DNA of 64,000 nucleotides from Liopterus haemorrhoidalis (taxonomy: Eukaryota > Arthropoda > Insecta > Coleoptera > Dytiscidae). The notes under the pieces were generated by a model. It worked only from the letters and a program-made list of their open reading frames with translations. It ran no database searches and was not told the DNA's origin. Positions 50,101-60,400 of the stretch are shown here, one piece after another (the first letter of the stretch is position 1; every line of letters starts with the position of its first letter). A program made the translations under genes and the position numbers. Location of the stretch: assembly GCA_963971575.1 (NCBI GenBank), contig OZ020625.1:24826992-24890991 (forward strand), written 5' to 3'.

Positions 50101-53004
50101 GCTTGAATGCCGGGGTTTGCCCCGGGCGCTAAAAGAGCTAGCGCCAGCTCTGATGCTAACGTAGATATTATTATCACTGGCTACTTCAATGTAAGTGTAA
50201 CATCATAAATATCTCGTGTACATAGCTTACCCTCGTGATACGAGTAGTCTTAGGGCATCTATGTTGCCTTCAAAGGCTGCCCATAATGTCGGAGTCATAC
50301 CAGCCTCGTCGCGTCCATTGCATTCCTTTTTGGTGGCTTCTCTCAAAATATCCAATAGTCCATCTTTTGCTGCTCTACAACATAATATCAGAAGTTAAAT
50401 GATATTGTTAAGAATAAGGTACTGTAAGATATAGTGCCAACCATATCCGAAGGGACAACGATCTTCTACGAGGATTACCTTTTATGTTTTTAGAAACGAC
50501 CACTAGATGGCAATATTGAAATGTATCATTACAATATTCGGAAAATTAGACATTTGTTATTGTGAAAACAATGGCAGCTTATAAATTGACAGAGTAGTTT
50601 GTTGACAAACAAGTTTATGAAAAAATGGATATTATTCGTAAAGGTTTTCGTTGGATGATTTTAGTAAAGGCCTAACTCAACTACAATGCATAGATTTGCT
50701 TCGTTCAACTTTTGGTAATGAAGCACCATCAGAAAATATTGTTTATAATTGGTTTGCAGAATTTCGTCGTGGTCGTGCGTCCGTCAGTGATGAATCTTGT
50801 GAAGGTCGACTAAAATCGGTTGCGATTCAAAAAAACATCGATGCTGTGCGTAAAATGATTGAAGAAGATCAGCATGTGATTTACCGTGAGATAGAGGCAT
50901 CCTTTGGCATATCGCAGACTACAATACATTCGATTTTGCATGGACATTTAGCTGTGAAAAAGATTTGTTCCCGATTGATTCCGCATAATATGACCGAAGC
51001 TCAAAAAAAGGCTCGTGTTGATTGGTGTAAGGGAATGCTAAAAAAATTCAACCTAAGCACAGCAAAATCCATATACAACATCGTTACTGGTGACTAAACT
51101 TGGATTTATTCATATGAACCGGAAACTAAGCAACAACCCACTGTTTGGGTCTTCCAAGATGAACCGAAACCCACAAAAGTTATTCGTTCACGAAGCAATT
51201 CTAAGAAAATGATCGCTTGTTTTTTCGGTTGTACTGGACATGGCGCAACCATTCCTTTAGATCAGCGGTTCTTAACCGGGGGGGTCCCCCAAAGGGGTCC
51301 CAAAATTAAAAGAAAAAATTTAATTTTTGCCAGTTTTTGTTTTTAAAATCACAATAAACTTTAATTATTAAGAACATTTAAAATATTATTTCTTGGGGGG
51401 GTCCAGAAAATATTTTATGTTAGTTGGGGGGTCCCGAGTATAAAAAGGTTAAGAACCGCTGCTTTAGAGAATCGGAGAAGAGTTAATGCTAAATGGTATA
51501 CAACAATTTGTTTGCCAGAAGTCATCGACAGAATCAGGAAATACAGACATATCCGTATGTGTGTTTTTTACTCGAGAACTGCTGATATGATTTGTATGCG
51601 TTTTTTTTTCTATCTGTTCTGTCTTTTATATTTGGTTGTATTTCCTGATTCTGTCGATGACTTCTGGCAAAGAGAGACATTGCTTTTTATATATAGATAT
51701 ATTCGGCCCGATTCTGTAAAAGGTTACTAGGTTAGTTGCTACTGAGTAACGTTGCTACGAAATAACTTTTATAGTAACTTTCTTATCAATCGCCAAACAA
51801 TTGGTATTCTCCAAGCATAAGCACAAGCAACGTTCTTATAACAAGTTATATTTAGTAACGTTGCTACAAAGAACCGTGAAGCTAGAAGCAGATTACGTTC
51901 TGCGCAGGCGAGGTATTCGTTTTTAATTGAGTTTGACAGCTATGTTGTAGGTTTCTGAGGTTAAACGAAAAATGTTTTATAAACAAAATCAGAAAAATAA
52001 TTGCAAACAGATGGAAATTCTGTTGAATTTCCTGGAAAATAACCCGGTCATGGTCGGTGATACGAGTGTTTAAAAAATAATTGACAGGAACGAGTGGTGG
52101 TGCTGTGGTGATGTGCTATGTGGCTACTGTTTTCTATGTGGTGGTGCAAGTTATAGTCCAAATTTAAATGAATTGAACAGGCCCGCACATAAAACATTGA
52201 TCTGGGAAGAGTCCATTTCGAAAAAATATCTGTAATATAATACAAATGTATTGTTGTGTTTTTATGGAGAGGACTGGGTTTATATATTTATTTAATTTTG
52301 ATTATAATTTAATTTTTAGTAATAAAAAAAGTGATTCTTATTTGCAATCGCTTAGTTTTTATTTAATAAGTATTTGATTTTTCAAATCCTTGGGGGAGGG
52401 GGTCTGAACTCGTCGACCACCCCCTTGTGTGCGCGGCTTCTATTGACAGTCGTAGTTAATACATTTAAAAAATATTGTACTGTTATACTATTATAAAACA
52501 AATGTAAATAAACAAAAAAAAAAAAATAGAAATTGAAATAAAGAACTCGAAGAATTTTGTGCTATACAGAAAATAAAATAAAAATCCTTCTATAATTATT
52601 GTCTCTATGTTGCCCTTCATTGTAAAATGCTTGAAATAATTCATTATTAAACAGAAAAATTGCGATTTTTCACGATTTTAACAAGTTATTTTGAAGTTAC
52701 TAAGTGTAGCAACTGCTTTCTGTTAGTTGTTATCCATAATAACTTTTTTAGCAACTAGTTACTAATTTCATAGTAACTTTTTTCTTACAGAATACGGATT
52801 TCGTGAAAGTTGCTAAAAAAGTTACTGACCTTGTATTTAGCAACTTTTATTGTAACTTTTTTATAGTAACTTGCTTACAGAATTGGGCCGATTAACACTC
52901 TTTCACTGAGAACACAGACTTCTCTGTCAATTAAAATTTATTAGACACTAATGATTAATTAAATTAATAAAATGCGCTTACTTGTGAAATCTATCACTTG
53001 ACAT
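41110..53004 (-). CDS. Sans: Sans / USH1G orthologue (ankyrin + SAM scaffold), 7 exons, 450 aa
   Basis: Sans is the Usher type 1G scaffold. It links myosin VIIa, harmonin and cadherin adhesion complexes in actin-based protrusions. Exons, 5' to 3': 53004-52982, 50374-50231, 48418-48139, 47977-47702, 45261-44993, 42553-42423, 41339-41110. Introns are GT-AG and phases fit (2,2,0,0,2,1); sum 1353 nt against 461 codons in human USH1G. Residues 1-130 are ankyrin repeats with the diagnostic [13 protein letters not shown] and [20 protein letters not shown]. Residues 130-165 are a basic coiled stretch. The centre has [17 protein letters not shown] and [11 protein letters not shown], which match the vertebrate central region. 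Residues about 385-447 are a SAM domain ([35 protein letters not shown]). The protein ends ILKH, without the class I PDZ ligand seen in vertebrate USH1G. Introns carry many transposons but splice sites look intact. Confidence 0.93.
41659..42165. mobile_element. TA-flanked MITE, 507 bp
   Basis: TA on both sides. Inverted ends ATGGTTGGTTTATATACGGA and inverse ATATAAACCAACCAT, continuing imperfectly as AACAAGAATA. Tc1/mariner-type non-autonomous element in Sans intron 6. Confidence 0.75.
42961..43763 (+). repeat. R2 copy e, full length
   Basis: It runs from TTACCGACCGCCAACATATA to GGCGGTCGGTCCTGTGG and CCACAGCTGA. ACCGACCGCCA is inverted near the right end. A large CTGTCCGT microsatellite lies at 43084-43318. 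The right end can form a hairpin CTGTGG-TGG-CCACAG. Non-coding. In Sans intron 5. Confidence 0.8.
43084..43318 (+). repeat. (CTGTCCGT)n microsatellite in R2
   Basis: About 28 units of the octamer with few changes (two CTGTCCAT units at the left, CTGTCTGT at both edges). It occupies the position of a much shorter CTGT repeat in other R2 copies. It is open in several frames on both strands only because the octamer has no stop. Confidence 0.9.
43764..43900. mobile_element. hAT-type MITE end fragment
   Basis: AAAGATTGAGAAAGACTGG (about 43868) is the right end of a CAGTCTTTCTCAATC-type hAT MITE with GTGCCGC/GTGCCAC subterminal repeats. The left end is missing. Confidence 0.4.
44190..44984. mobile_element. 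hAT-type MITE at the Sans exon 5 splice donor
   Basis: Perfect 8-bp duplication ATGCTTAC (44182-44189, 44985-44992). In gene sense this is GTAAGCAT, the first eight bases of intron 5. The ends carry GGTCGTTCA and GAGCCGG repeats. The interior holds about 2.5 tandem units of ~118 bp (AGACACAGGTCGGTCG, GTAGAACGTCGCTTAGAGCC), 44268-44540. No transposase. Confidence 0.85.
45572..45694. mobile_element. Palindromic MITE, 123 bp
   Basis: It interrupts the R2 start between GGTA and TTGTGATC, with TA duplicated. The arms TACTAGTGTCAGCGAATCAA and TTGATTCGCCGACGCTAGTA are near-perfect inverted repeats, extending to about 55 bp, so nearly the whole element is one hairpin. Confidence 0.85.
46091..46497. 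mobile_element. TA-flanked MITE, 407 bp
   Basis: TA on both sides; ends CAGTCTGTTCCAAACGGTTA and inverse GCGTTTGAAACAGACTG, continuing as GCGGAACTAAAT / ATTTAGTTCCGC. Inside R2 copy f. Confidence 0.85.
47976..48075. repeat. 50-bp tandem duplication over the Sans exon 4 acceptor
   Basis: Two 50-bp units (47976-48025 and 48026-48075) with one difference. Each carries, in gene sense, TTGTATTTTAG, so the exon 4 acceptor (AG at 47978-47979) has an identical copy 50 nt upstream. Confidence 0.85.
48681..50070 (-). mobile_element. Tc1-type transposon, full length
   Basis: A 1390-bp element with TA on both sides (48679-48680, 50071-50072). Inverted ends CAGTATTGGCCATAAAGAT and inverse ATCTTTATGACCAATACTG. 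In Sans intron 2, same orientation as the gene. Confidence 0.92.
48768..49799 (-). CDS. Intact Tc1 transposase (DD34E), ~340 aa
   Basis: One uninterrupted frame. The likely start is the second Met ([13 protein letters not shown]). Residues about 1-55 and 60-110 are the paired-like helix-turn-helix domains ([31 protein letters not shown]), with a GRSRKT AT-hook-like link between them. The catalytic core has [10 protein letters not shown] (first Asp), a Gly-rich [12 protein letters not shown] box, [12 protein letters not shown] (second Asp) and [11 protein letters not shown] (Glu, 34 residues after the second Asp). All catalytic residues and the Tc1 GGGG box are present, length is normal for the family, and the element ends are complete. 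It may be active. Confidence 0.93.
   Translation of the reverse strand: MPIMGRSKTVSIEIRNLIISGFKDGLLQNVISQNLNVHKSTLSRIIKRFREEGTFEVSKIPGRSRKTTKRTDKKIIYLSTNNPFLSSQKNLGLLPQMDQENISTRTIRRRLVSEGLFSRRPAKKPLLSKKNVKARLEFAKNHIDWTMDQWKKVIFSDESKFNLFKSDGVSYVRRPANKRLVLKYTLPTVKHGGGGVMVWGCFSGYGMGPLYHIEGIMDRFKYKDILQNVMEPYSDEFMPLKHIFQHDNDPKHSSKFVKKWFEDSKINVMTWPTQSPDLNPIENLWEIVDRKIRNKTHSNIEDLFKALQGAWSNIDNEMITKLLKSMPKRCREVINTGGYYTKY
50478..51541 (+). mobile_element. Mariner family A copy 3, 5' part
   Basis: TA then CCTTTTATGTTTTTAGAAAC. Transposase frame 50651-51097 covers the DNA-binding half ([58 protein letters not shown]). A stop then falls where the first catalytic Asp motif begins (TGD), and scraps continue to 51541. 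A hAT MITE interrupts it at 51263-51461. The 3' end is lost: a 31-bp stretch ending at 51541 returns inverted at 51641-51671. In Sans intron 1, antisense to the gene. Confidence 0.8.
51263..51461. mobile_element. hAT MITE, 199 bp
   Basis: 8-bp duplication CTTTAGAT/CTTTAGAG (7 of 8). Termini CAGCGGTTCTTAACC and inverse GGTTAAGAACCGCTG, perfect over 15 bp. Subterminal GGGGGGTCCC repeats. Confidence 0.9.
51704..52890. mobile_element. R3 element copy b, 1187 bp
   Basis: The opposite orientation of copy a (34709-35931), with the same ends (CGGCCCGATTCTGTAAAAGG; TTGCTTACAGAATTGGGCCG) and ATT on both sides. The two copies look very similar throughout, including the CTTGGGGGAGGGGGTC block. In Sans intron 1, 91 bp from the exon 1 donor. 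Confidence 0.8.
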
Positions 53005-53329
53005 CTTTTTTTCTGGATTTTATTCACATTAAATAACCAGATCTTTACTGAATAGAAATGTATATTGTCTGTTAATCTGGCCTGGTTTATCAGTATTTAA
53101 CTATCTGATAACTGTGATAACTTTTGTTCATGCATTTATCACTAAATATTTCCAGAGTTATCTATTATGGAGCGGTAAAAGGTATTTGATAAAATACAGA
53201 TTAAATTTTGACGACACACAGGATGTAGGCTACCTTTTAAGTTTTTACAAAAACTAAGAAAGAAATTTTTTTTGGAGCAAACTGTTTTATTGTTTTTCAA
53301 AATACATATTCGCTTTTAAGATTTATATA

Positions 53330-54265
53330 CAAGGTGTCTCAAAAGAAATTTTATATTTATTTAGCTTACTGCGTGAACGCAACGTATCCAAGGGGCGCGG
53401 TGGTCATGTCAATCGGTAGCCTGGCTCTTGGGAATGCAGTCGCTGTGCAGCGTTTCTCGGGAGCAGACCGCGCGTTATGCGTGCGAGAGTTTTACAAAAA
53501 ACGATTCGGCGACTGTAGCGCGTAGAAAATTCTGCAGTATTCGAGGTTTTCGCCACTTAAATGATGCGCCAAGCATTCCTCTCATTCGACATTGGGTTAA
53601 AAAGTTTGAAGAGACTGGTACAACGCTGGATAAATCAAAATCCGGGCGACCTAGGTCATCAAGAACGGTAGAAAACGTGGAGAATGTTAATCAGTCTGTT
53701 CGTGACGACCCGAACCTTTCAATTCGGAAGTGCGCAAGTGCTTTAAATGTGCATAGATCATCATTACATCGCATTATGCACAAAGACCTAAAGCTGCACC
53801 CCTACAAAATTCAATTGGTGCAAGAATTAAAGCCCCAAGATGCCAGTCAGAGGCTTAATTTCGTAAATCAGGTGAAAATTTCTCAGGCAAATTGATCTCC
53901 CGGAGAGGTGACATAAATTGGCCTCCACGCAGTCCAGATTTAACCCCTATGGACTTTTTCCTATGGGGTTATCTTAAATCTAAAGTTTACGCCAATAAAC
54001 CGACTTCACTGGCGCATTTGAAGTAAAATATCCGTCACGAAATGGCAGCCATCCCTGAGTCCACCTGCCGAGACGTCATAAGTAATTTTACTGTTCGATT
54101 AAATGAGTGCCGAGAACGCGAGGGTCTACATTTAGACGATATTATTTTTAAGAAATAAATCCCCAAAAAGTGTATTTTAATAATTAATAAACATTTTTTC
54201 TATACACGGCTTACTTTTTTTTTTAATCTATCCACTAAATATAAAATTTCTTTTGAGACACCTTG
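53330..54265 (+). mobile_element. Internally deleted DD41D-type element nested in mariner copy 4
   Basis: TA on both sides; ends CAAGGTGTCTCAAAAGAAAT and inverse ATTTCTTTTGAGACACCTTG. Frame 53428-53895 gives the DNA-binding half (HWVKKFEETGTTLDKSKSGR; HRSSLHRIMHKDLKLHPYK). The middle of the catalytic core is deleted, and scraps resume with NWPPRSPDLTPMDFFLWGY to a stop at about 54158. The motif spacing resembles the intact element at 17705-19006, but the ends differ, so it is a different family. Confidence 0.88.
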
Positions 54266-54396
54266 TACTTTTGCATGCGTTCAAACCAATTCTCGAAACA
54301 TTTTTTCCACTCTGAATTTGGTATCTCAAATGGTTTTCGAAGGTTTCAATAGCTTCTTAAGGTCATGAAAATCGTTGTTCACGTATTTTTTGTTAC

Positions 54397-54557
54397 GACC
54401 GGCGTACCGTAGTGGCAAGACATGTACTCTGCGTTGCTAAGGTCTCGGGTTCGAATCCCGTTCAGGCATGGATTTTTTCAAAAATAATAATTGTACTGGC
54501 TAATTGCCAAAGCAGCAAAGGCCATTAAAATAAAAAAAATAAAATAAAATAAAAAAA
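54397..54557 (+). mobile_element. tRNA-derived SINE, copy 2
   Basis: GACCGGCGTACCGTAGTGG (box A) and GGGTTCGAATCCCGTTC (box B), body with GCAAAGGCCATTAAAA, tail of AAATAAAATAAAAT. Same family as 21955-22108. Inserted in mariner copy 4. Confidence 0.8.
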
Positions 54558-55723
54558 GTCGTTAGGGGATAAATCAGGTGAATACGGGCAATGAGACATT
54601 AATTCGATGACTTTCTCCTTCAAATAATCAATTGTTTGATGTGCTGTGTGGGAGCTTGCATTGTCATGATGAAGAATAATCGTTTTTTGTAGTTTTTCCT
54701 GATTTTATCGATAACTTTTGGCAAACAAATTGTTGTATATCATTCAGCATTAACTGTTCTTCGATCCTCTAAAGGAATGGTTGCGACATTTCCAGTACAA
54801 CCGAAAAAACAAACGATCAGGAAGTGCTTCGTGAACAACTTTTGTGGGTTTCGGTTCATCTTAGCAGACCCAAACAGTGGGTTGTTGCTTAATTTCCGGT
54901 TTATGTGAATAAATCCAAGTTTAGTCACCTGTAACGATGTTGTATACGGATTTTGCAGTGCCTAGGTTGAATTTTTTTAACATTTTTTTACACCAATCAA
55001 AACCATCCTTTTTTGAGCTTCGGTCAAATTATGCGGAATCCACCGGGAACAGATCTTTTTCACAGCTAAATGTTCATGAAAAATTGAATGTATTGCAGTC
55101 TGCGATATGCCAAAGGATGCCTCTATCTCACGGTAAGTCACATGCAGATCTTCTTCAACCATTTTGCGCACAGCATCGATGTTTTTTTGAATCACAACCG
55201 ATTTTGGAGAATTCACGAGATTCATCACTGACGGACGCACGACTACAACGAAATTCTGCAAACCAATTGTAAACAGTCTTTTCTGATGGTACTTCATTAC
55301 CAAAAGTTGAACGAAGCAAATATATGCATTGTTGTTGAGTTAGGCCTTTACTAAAATCGTAAAAAATTATCCAACGAAAACCTTCACGATTAATTTCCAT
55401 TTTTTCACAAAACTTGTTTTTTTTTAATGCTCACTGCCAACAAACTACTCGGTCAATTTATAAGCTGGCACTGATTTCACAATAACAAATGTCAAATTTT
55501 ACGAATATAGTAATGACACATTTCAATATTGCCATCTAGATGTCGTTTGTAAAAACATAAAAGGTAACATATGGGTTAATTCACAGATTATTTTCTCTAA
55601 GTTCAATGACTTCTTACATTATGTAGACGTTGCATTTTATTTCTATGACAATTTTATTTTATTTTGTGACTTTTTAACCTAGGTATTGAAAAATCTTATT
55701 TTGTGGTTTATCGTATTATTATT

Positions 55724-55725
<2 letters not shown>

Positions 55726-55762
<37 letters not shown>

Positions 55763-55765
55763 TTT
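55726..55765. repeat. (ATTT)n microsatellite
   Basis: About nine ATTT units immediately before R1 copy d. Confidence 0.9.
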
Positions 55766-55820
55766 TCATTTTTAGGGTTTTGTAGGTATGACCAAAAAAC
55801 CCTTATACCGTCATTTTGTC

Positions 55821-55858
<38 letters not shown>

Positions 55859-56830
55859 TCGGTAAAAATTGTAGCCAAACGGCTAAACCTAGAGAGTTGA
55901 AATTTGGCATGCTTATACAACTCTTTGACCCGCACATAGGAAAAATACTAAAACATCTAAAAAACATATCCCCCTAAAAATATAAACAAATATATGCTAA
56001 TCCAAAAAAAAATATTATTTTACAATTCTGTGTAGCGTATCAAATGAAAGCCCTTGGTACGTGGATTAACGATCAAAATTTAATTTTTGCAAAATAAATT
56101 ATTTTGATACGATTTTTGCCAAAATTGTGCAAAAAAAAATTGTCCCACACCCTATAGCCCAGATGGTTTAAACTAAAAATCTGAAAAAATTCTAAGTAAT
56201 GTACATTGGTGTGAACCGGAATAGTACAACAGGAATTTTTGATCAGTTTATGTTTTCGGAAAATAACGCATTTTTTGTGTTTTTAACTAAAATATGTTAA
56301 ATATTTAATTCGCTATGTAACGCTCCAGATCAGTAACTCTGGTAGCTCAGTTGGTTTTGTGATGCACTTTGTAATTTGCAGTGCGAACGTTGCAGAGTTC
56401 GAATCCTGTTAATTTTAGTTTTTGTTTTTTTTTACATTTTTATTTTGCTTAAATTATTTTGTCAAAATTCTAGTTATATTTTGGTAAATGTTGCATTTAT
56501 TTTTTAAAAGCGTAAATTTAATAACCAGTGGGAAGTGTTGAATTTATAATTTAATTCTGTTTGACGAAATCAGAGGGCGGGACTTATGATATAAGCAACC
56601 AATGGAAGCCATAGGCGTAATTTTAAAAATCTTACTGAACCTTGCTGTATAAATAAAATACTGCACATATTTAGAAACTTAAATAATGGTATTAGGCATT
56701 CGAATTAAAATTCATAAAAAAATATTTTGACATAAAATTTGTTTTGGCATCCCAAATAATCATCATTCAGTTACTAAATACCTGCAAAACCCAGAAATGT
56801 GTGAAGATTCACACTTCACATAAATTTTTA
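55766..56830 (+). repeat. R1 copy d, full length
   Basis: The same layout as copy b, from TTTTTAGGGTTTTGTAGG to the hairpin GTGTGAAGATTCACAC and CTTCACATAA. CTGT microsatellite at 55821-55858; tRNA-like cassette at 56337-56412. Confidence 0.82.
56337..56412 (+). ncRNA. tRNA-like cassette in R1 copy d
   Basis: GGTAGCTCAGTTGG (box-A-like), AGAGTTCGAATCCTG (box-B-like), and GCACT/AGTGC as an anticodon-like stem. It is the most tRNA-like of the five cassettes. Confidence 0.6.
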
Positions 56831-56955
56831 ATATTACTATACTTTTAACATTTAGTTGTAGTTTGATATTGATTATATTTTGTAAAATTTACTTCATTAA
56901 CTTTATATTGTGGAACAAACACTGTACCATAAATTATAGCTTCACTTTTTATTCT

Positions 56956-56994
56956 AGCTCTGATGAAGATTTAAAAATAAATCGAAACGTTAGC
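56956..56994 (+). ncRNA. Hammerhead-ribozyme-like core (Penelope/retrozyme type)
   Basis: AGCT, then CTGATGA (56960-56966), an extra A, stem II GATTT (56968-56972) / AAATC (56979-56983), GAAA (56984-56987), then CGTT and AGC (56992-56994). GCT can pair with AGC as stem I. The short self-complementary ACGT as stem III is the form described for hammerheads of Penelope-like elements. The extra A after CTGATGA is a deviation that may weaken it. Confidence 0.5.
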
Positions 56995-57463
56995 GAAGTT
57001 AAAATATTGTTTTAATTTTAATTTCTGACCAGTCCGAATCCCATTACTTTCTCATCATATAAAAGGTAACTTTCATATGAGAAATAATTACTTCATATGG
57101 GACAGCCCCCCCCCCCCCCGGACCCTACGCTAGTACCACCGCTACCCATTAGGGTTTTTACTATTTATGTCAAATAACTAATTAATCTATTTAATTGTTT
57201 AGAAGCTAGCTAAATGAATCCAAAACATAATCATAAAAAAACATGTATATTTTTTAAATAATACTTAAATAAATTAAATTACATTAGTTTTAATGACATT
57301 ATTCTGAAAACAATTAAGAAATGCAACATTGAACTTAAAATTGATTATTCAAATTAATAAATTGAGTACATAATATTTATCTAACTAATTTCTGTGACTA
57401 TCGCTTTAAAAAAACATTATTTTTTGACATTTTATTGTTAAATTTTCAAATTGTTGCATTAAA

Positions 57464-60400
57464 ATGAGGTTTGAGGGAGTATTAGTATTTTTTCTCTTTA
57501 TTATCTTCTGTGAAACAAGATATTTGTTCCGTGGTAAGAGAAAGGTGAGTTCCGTTTCCTTCTTCTTCTTCACCTGTTCCAGTTTTATTTCTTTTTCTCA
57601 GACACAAACTCAATTTTTTTCTTGGGGGGCTCTAAGGTAAAAAAAATATTGGGGGTCTCAGAAGCAAAAACTGTTTCTTGGGGAATTTCAGAAATGTTTT
57701 TTCGTTGGGGGCTCTCAGAATCCTAAATGTTTACTTGGGGGTATCAAAATTAAAATTTTCTCTAGGAGGTCTTAGAAGCCAATTTTTTTTTCTTAGGGGG
57801 ATCAGAAGTATATTTTTTTCTTGGGAGTCTCAGAAGCCGTTTTTTTAGACCACCTAAGAAACCAACATTTTTTTTTTGGGGGTTTCAAAAACCTTTTTTT
57901 TTGAGTCTTAGTAACCCAATTTTTTCTTGAAGGTCTCAGAAGCCAATTTTTTTTGGAAGTCTCAGTAGCCGATTTTTTTGGTGTCTCTCAGAGTCCAAAA
58001 ATTTTTCAATGCCCAGAAGGCATACAATGTTAACTTTCTCTGCGGCATAGACTGAGATAGCCAATGTGTTTACACCATGGGTGCATTCGAGTTGTACAGA
58101 GTAGAGCGAGCGCTGAGCGAACAGTTGATGGTGACGTCATGAATAGAGCACTAACGGAGCGAGCGTTCTTGTGACGTAATGTTTATAAAATCTAACCCTA
58201 CAATTTTAGGTGGCGTTTTTACTGTCAGATTAGTTCACGTCAGTCATGAATCAAAATTATATACATCGGTTTTTCCTTGATTTTTTTTTCAATGATGAAG
58301 AAATAAAATAATTAAAAATTAAATAATAATTAATGAATTAATTTAATGAATTTTTTCCATTTTAATTTTATGCACGGTGTATTTTAATAATTTTTTTGCT
58401 GTTTACAGAACGTCATAAATACATAAAATGGCCGTACTCTGTAGCCATAGACAAATAACAATATTATTTGTCTATTGTTATTTGTCTAAGGCTATTATTT
58501 TTATTTTATTTATAATTTAATTTTAAACTTTCATTTATTTCCCGCCGTTCCCCCACTTTTTTACGTCATACTCCATATGCTCGGTCTTAAAACCCCGAAC
58601 ACATAGAGCGCACTCTAAATGCTCGCTCGAGCGTCAAATCGAACACGTTTGAGTGTACAGAACGTGCTCGGAACGCTCGGAGCGTCAAATCGAATGTACC
58701 CCATGAGTTCAAAAAGTAATTACATAAGGGTTGGCTATGGAAAAATAAAACAATGTCTACTTAAAAATAACCCATCAAACATTTTTATACAGGCCAGTAC
58801 TGTTGAAGCACATACTCCCCGGCATTGAAAGTAATGGGCCAGTGCTGTCATTTCGAACTGGGCTAGTACCCCGGTGTCCCCGTGGCCGTTAGCTGGCCCA
58901 TTAATGTATCAATTTCTGGCCCATTAATGTATCAATTACTGGCCCATTAATGTATCAATTGCTGGCCCAGCAGCGGTAAAGTGCAAAATAATCGCATTAG
59001 TTGCAATATTTATTTCTGACGGACCAGTGCATATATTATACCCACTCTCTAGTATTTCAAATGTAACATATGTGTACTTACCCAGTATTAAAATAAATTA
59101 ATGGTTAGGTGCAAAATAAATATTCATTTGGCTATTTTTACCATCGTTAAATGGATTTATTTAGCAAATAAAGTTGACAATATCGCATCGGTTTTAAACT
59201 ATTAATGAAGAAATTAACATTGCTGTCAATAGAATGATGCGATATTGTTAACTTAAATTGTTGAATGAATTTATTCAACGATGGTAAAACTGGCCGATTG
59301 TAAATTGTATGAATAGTTATAATTTATTGATTTATTTTTAAATATTAAATAAATATAATTTCAGGAATAACAGGAATTAGTTTATTTAATTTATTAATTT
59401 AATGAAGAATTTTAAGAAAATGGTTTTCTGCCATTTCGGCCAAACCAATTGCATCCTAAAGATAAGGGGTGACTAATAATTTTCGCCAATATTCGTCTTG
59501 TATTGTCTACCACATCTTTTCCCCCTGACTTAAAGAGTGCCAACCTAAAGAAATCATACTTGTTAAAATAAATTCAATAACCAAATTTTATAAGCATTAA
59601 TGCTATAAGCTGTTCACTTTTGTAAGAACAAACTAGATCTGGTTATTTTGGTGATTTTTATAGTGTATTACCGACTTTTAGAAACTTGGTTATATTGTAA
59701 AAAAGGCTTTACAGTTTTGGATTATATTTGTATTATTTTAGGTTAGTATTATATTTATAAAATATTTAAGATGTCACTATTCAAAATGAAATATAACAAA
59801 TTATATTTTTTTAAATGGCATATTTATAATCTTGTAACAGATTTATTAATAATTGAAAATTTTATTACTTGAAAAAAACTATGATTGAACTAAACTAAAA
59901 ATTCAACAATTTAACATGAAACAGTTAGTGTAAACTACGTCCTTAAATCTAACAAAACACACACAAATCACAATTAAAAACTGTATAATGCTCACAAAAC
60001 AATAATTATTCAAATACACTTCTTGACAAACTGTCCACAAACACGTCTCAACTTGTACTGACTAACCCTCGAAGGCCAGCCGTTAGGGGTTTTATGACTA
60101 AGCCGCTACAATCAGACTTTTCAAATTATTACATTCAAAAAAAGTTTAGTTTTAAGTAAAAATTATAAGTGAAGAAGAGACGATAGCTGTGTACAATAAT
60201 TTATCGACTTTATTAGAATAAAAAGAATAGAAAAGTTGCTTAAAAAAATTTTAAAACAAAAGTAAAATGTAACATATTAACAAAAATAAGGAGTGCTTAT
60301 GAAATGCTGGTAAAGTACTTCGTATAGGAAGAGTGCGAAATATAAATGTGAAGTACATTATTAATACTGGCGTTGCACAAACTTTTGGTGCCAGCAATTT

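Larger units (their letters stand above)
53233..55564 (-). mobile_element. Mariner family A copy 4, with two insertions
   Basis: TA on both sides; ends CCTTTTAAGTTTTTACAAA and inverse TTTGTAAAAACATAAAAGG. Minus-strand scraps: 55400-55155 N-terminus ([18 protein letters not shown]), 55303-54977 ([32 protein letters not shown]), 54928-54740. The gene is broken by frameshifts, by the DD41D-type element at 53330-54265 and by a SINE at 54397-54557. It lies just upstream of the Sans start. Confidence 0.85.

Noticed and set aside
56337..56412. Functional tRNA gene
   Set aside because: Box A and box B are present, but the anticodon-like stem has an 11-nt loop and no good acceptor stem, and the segment is part of a repeat.
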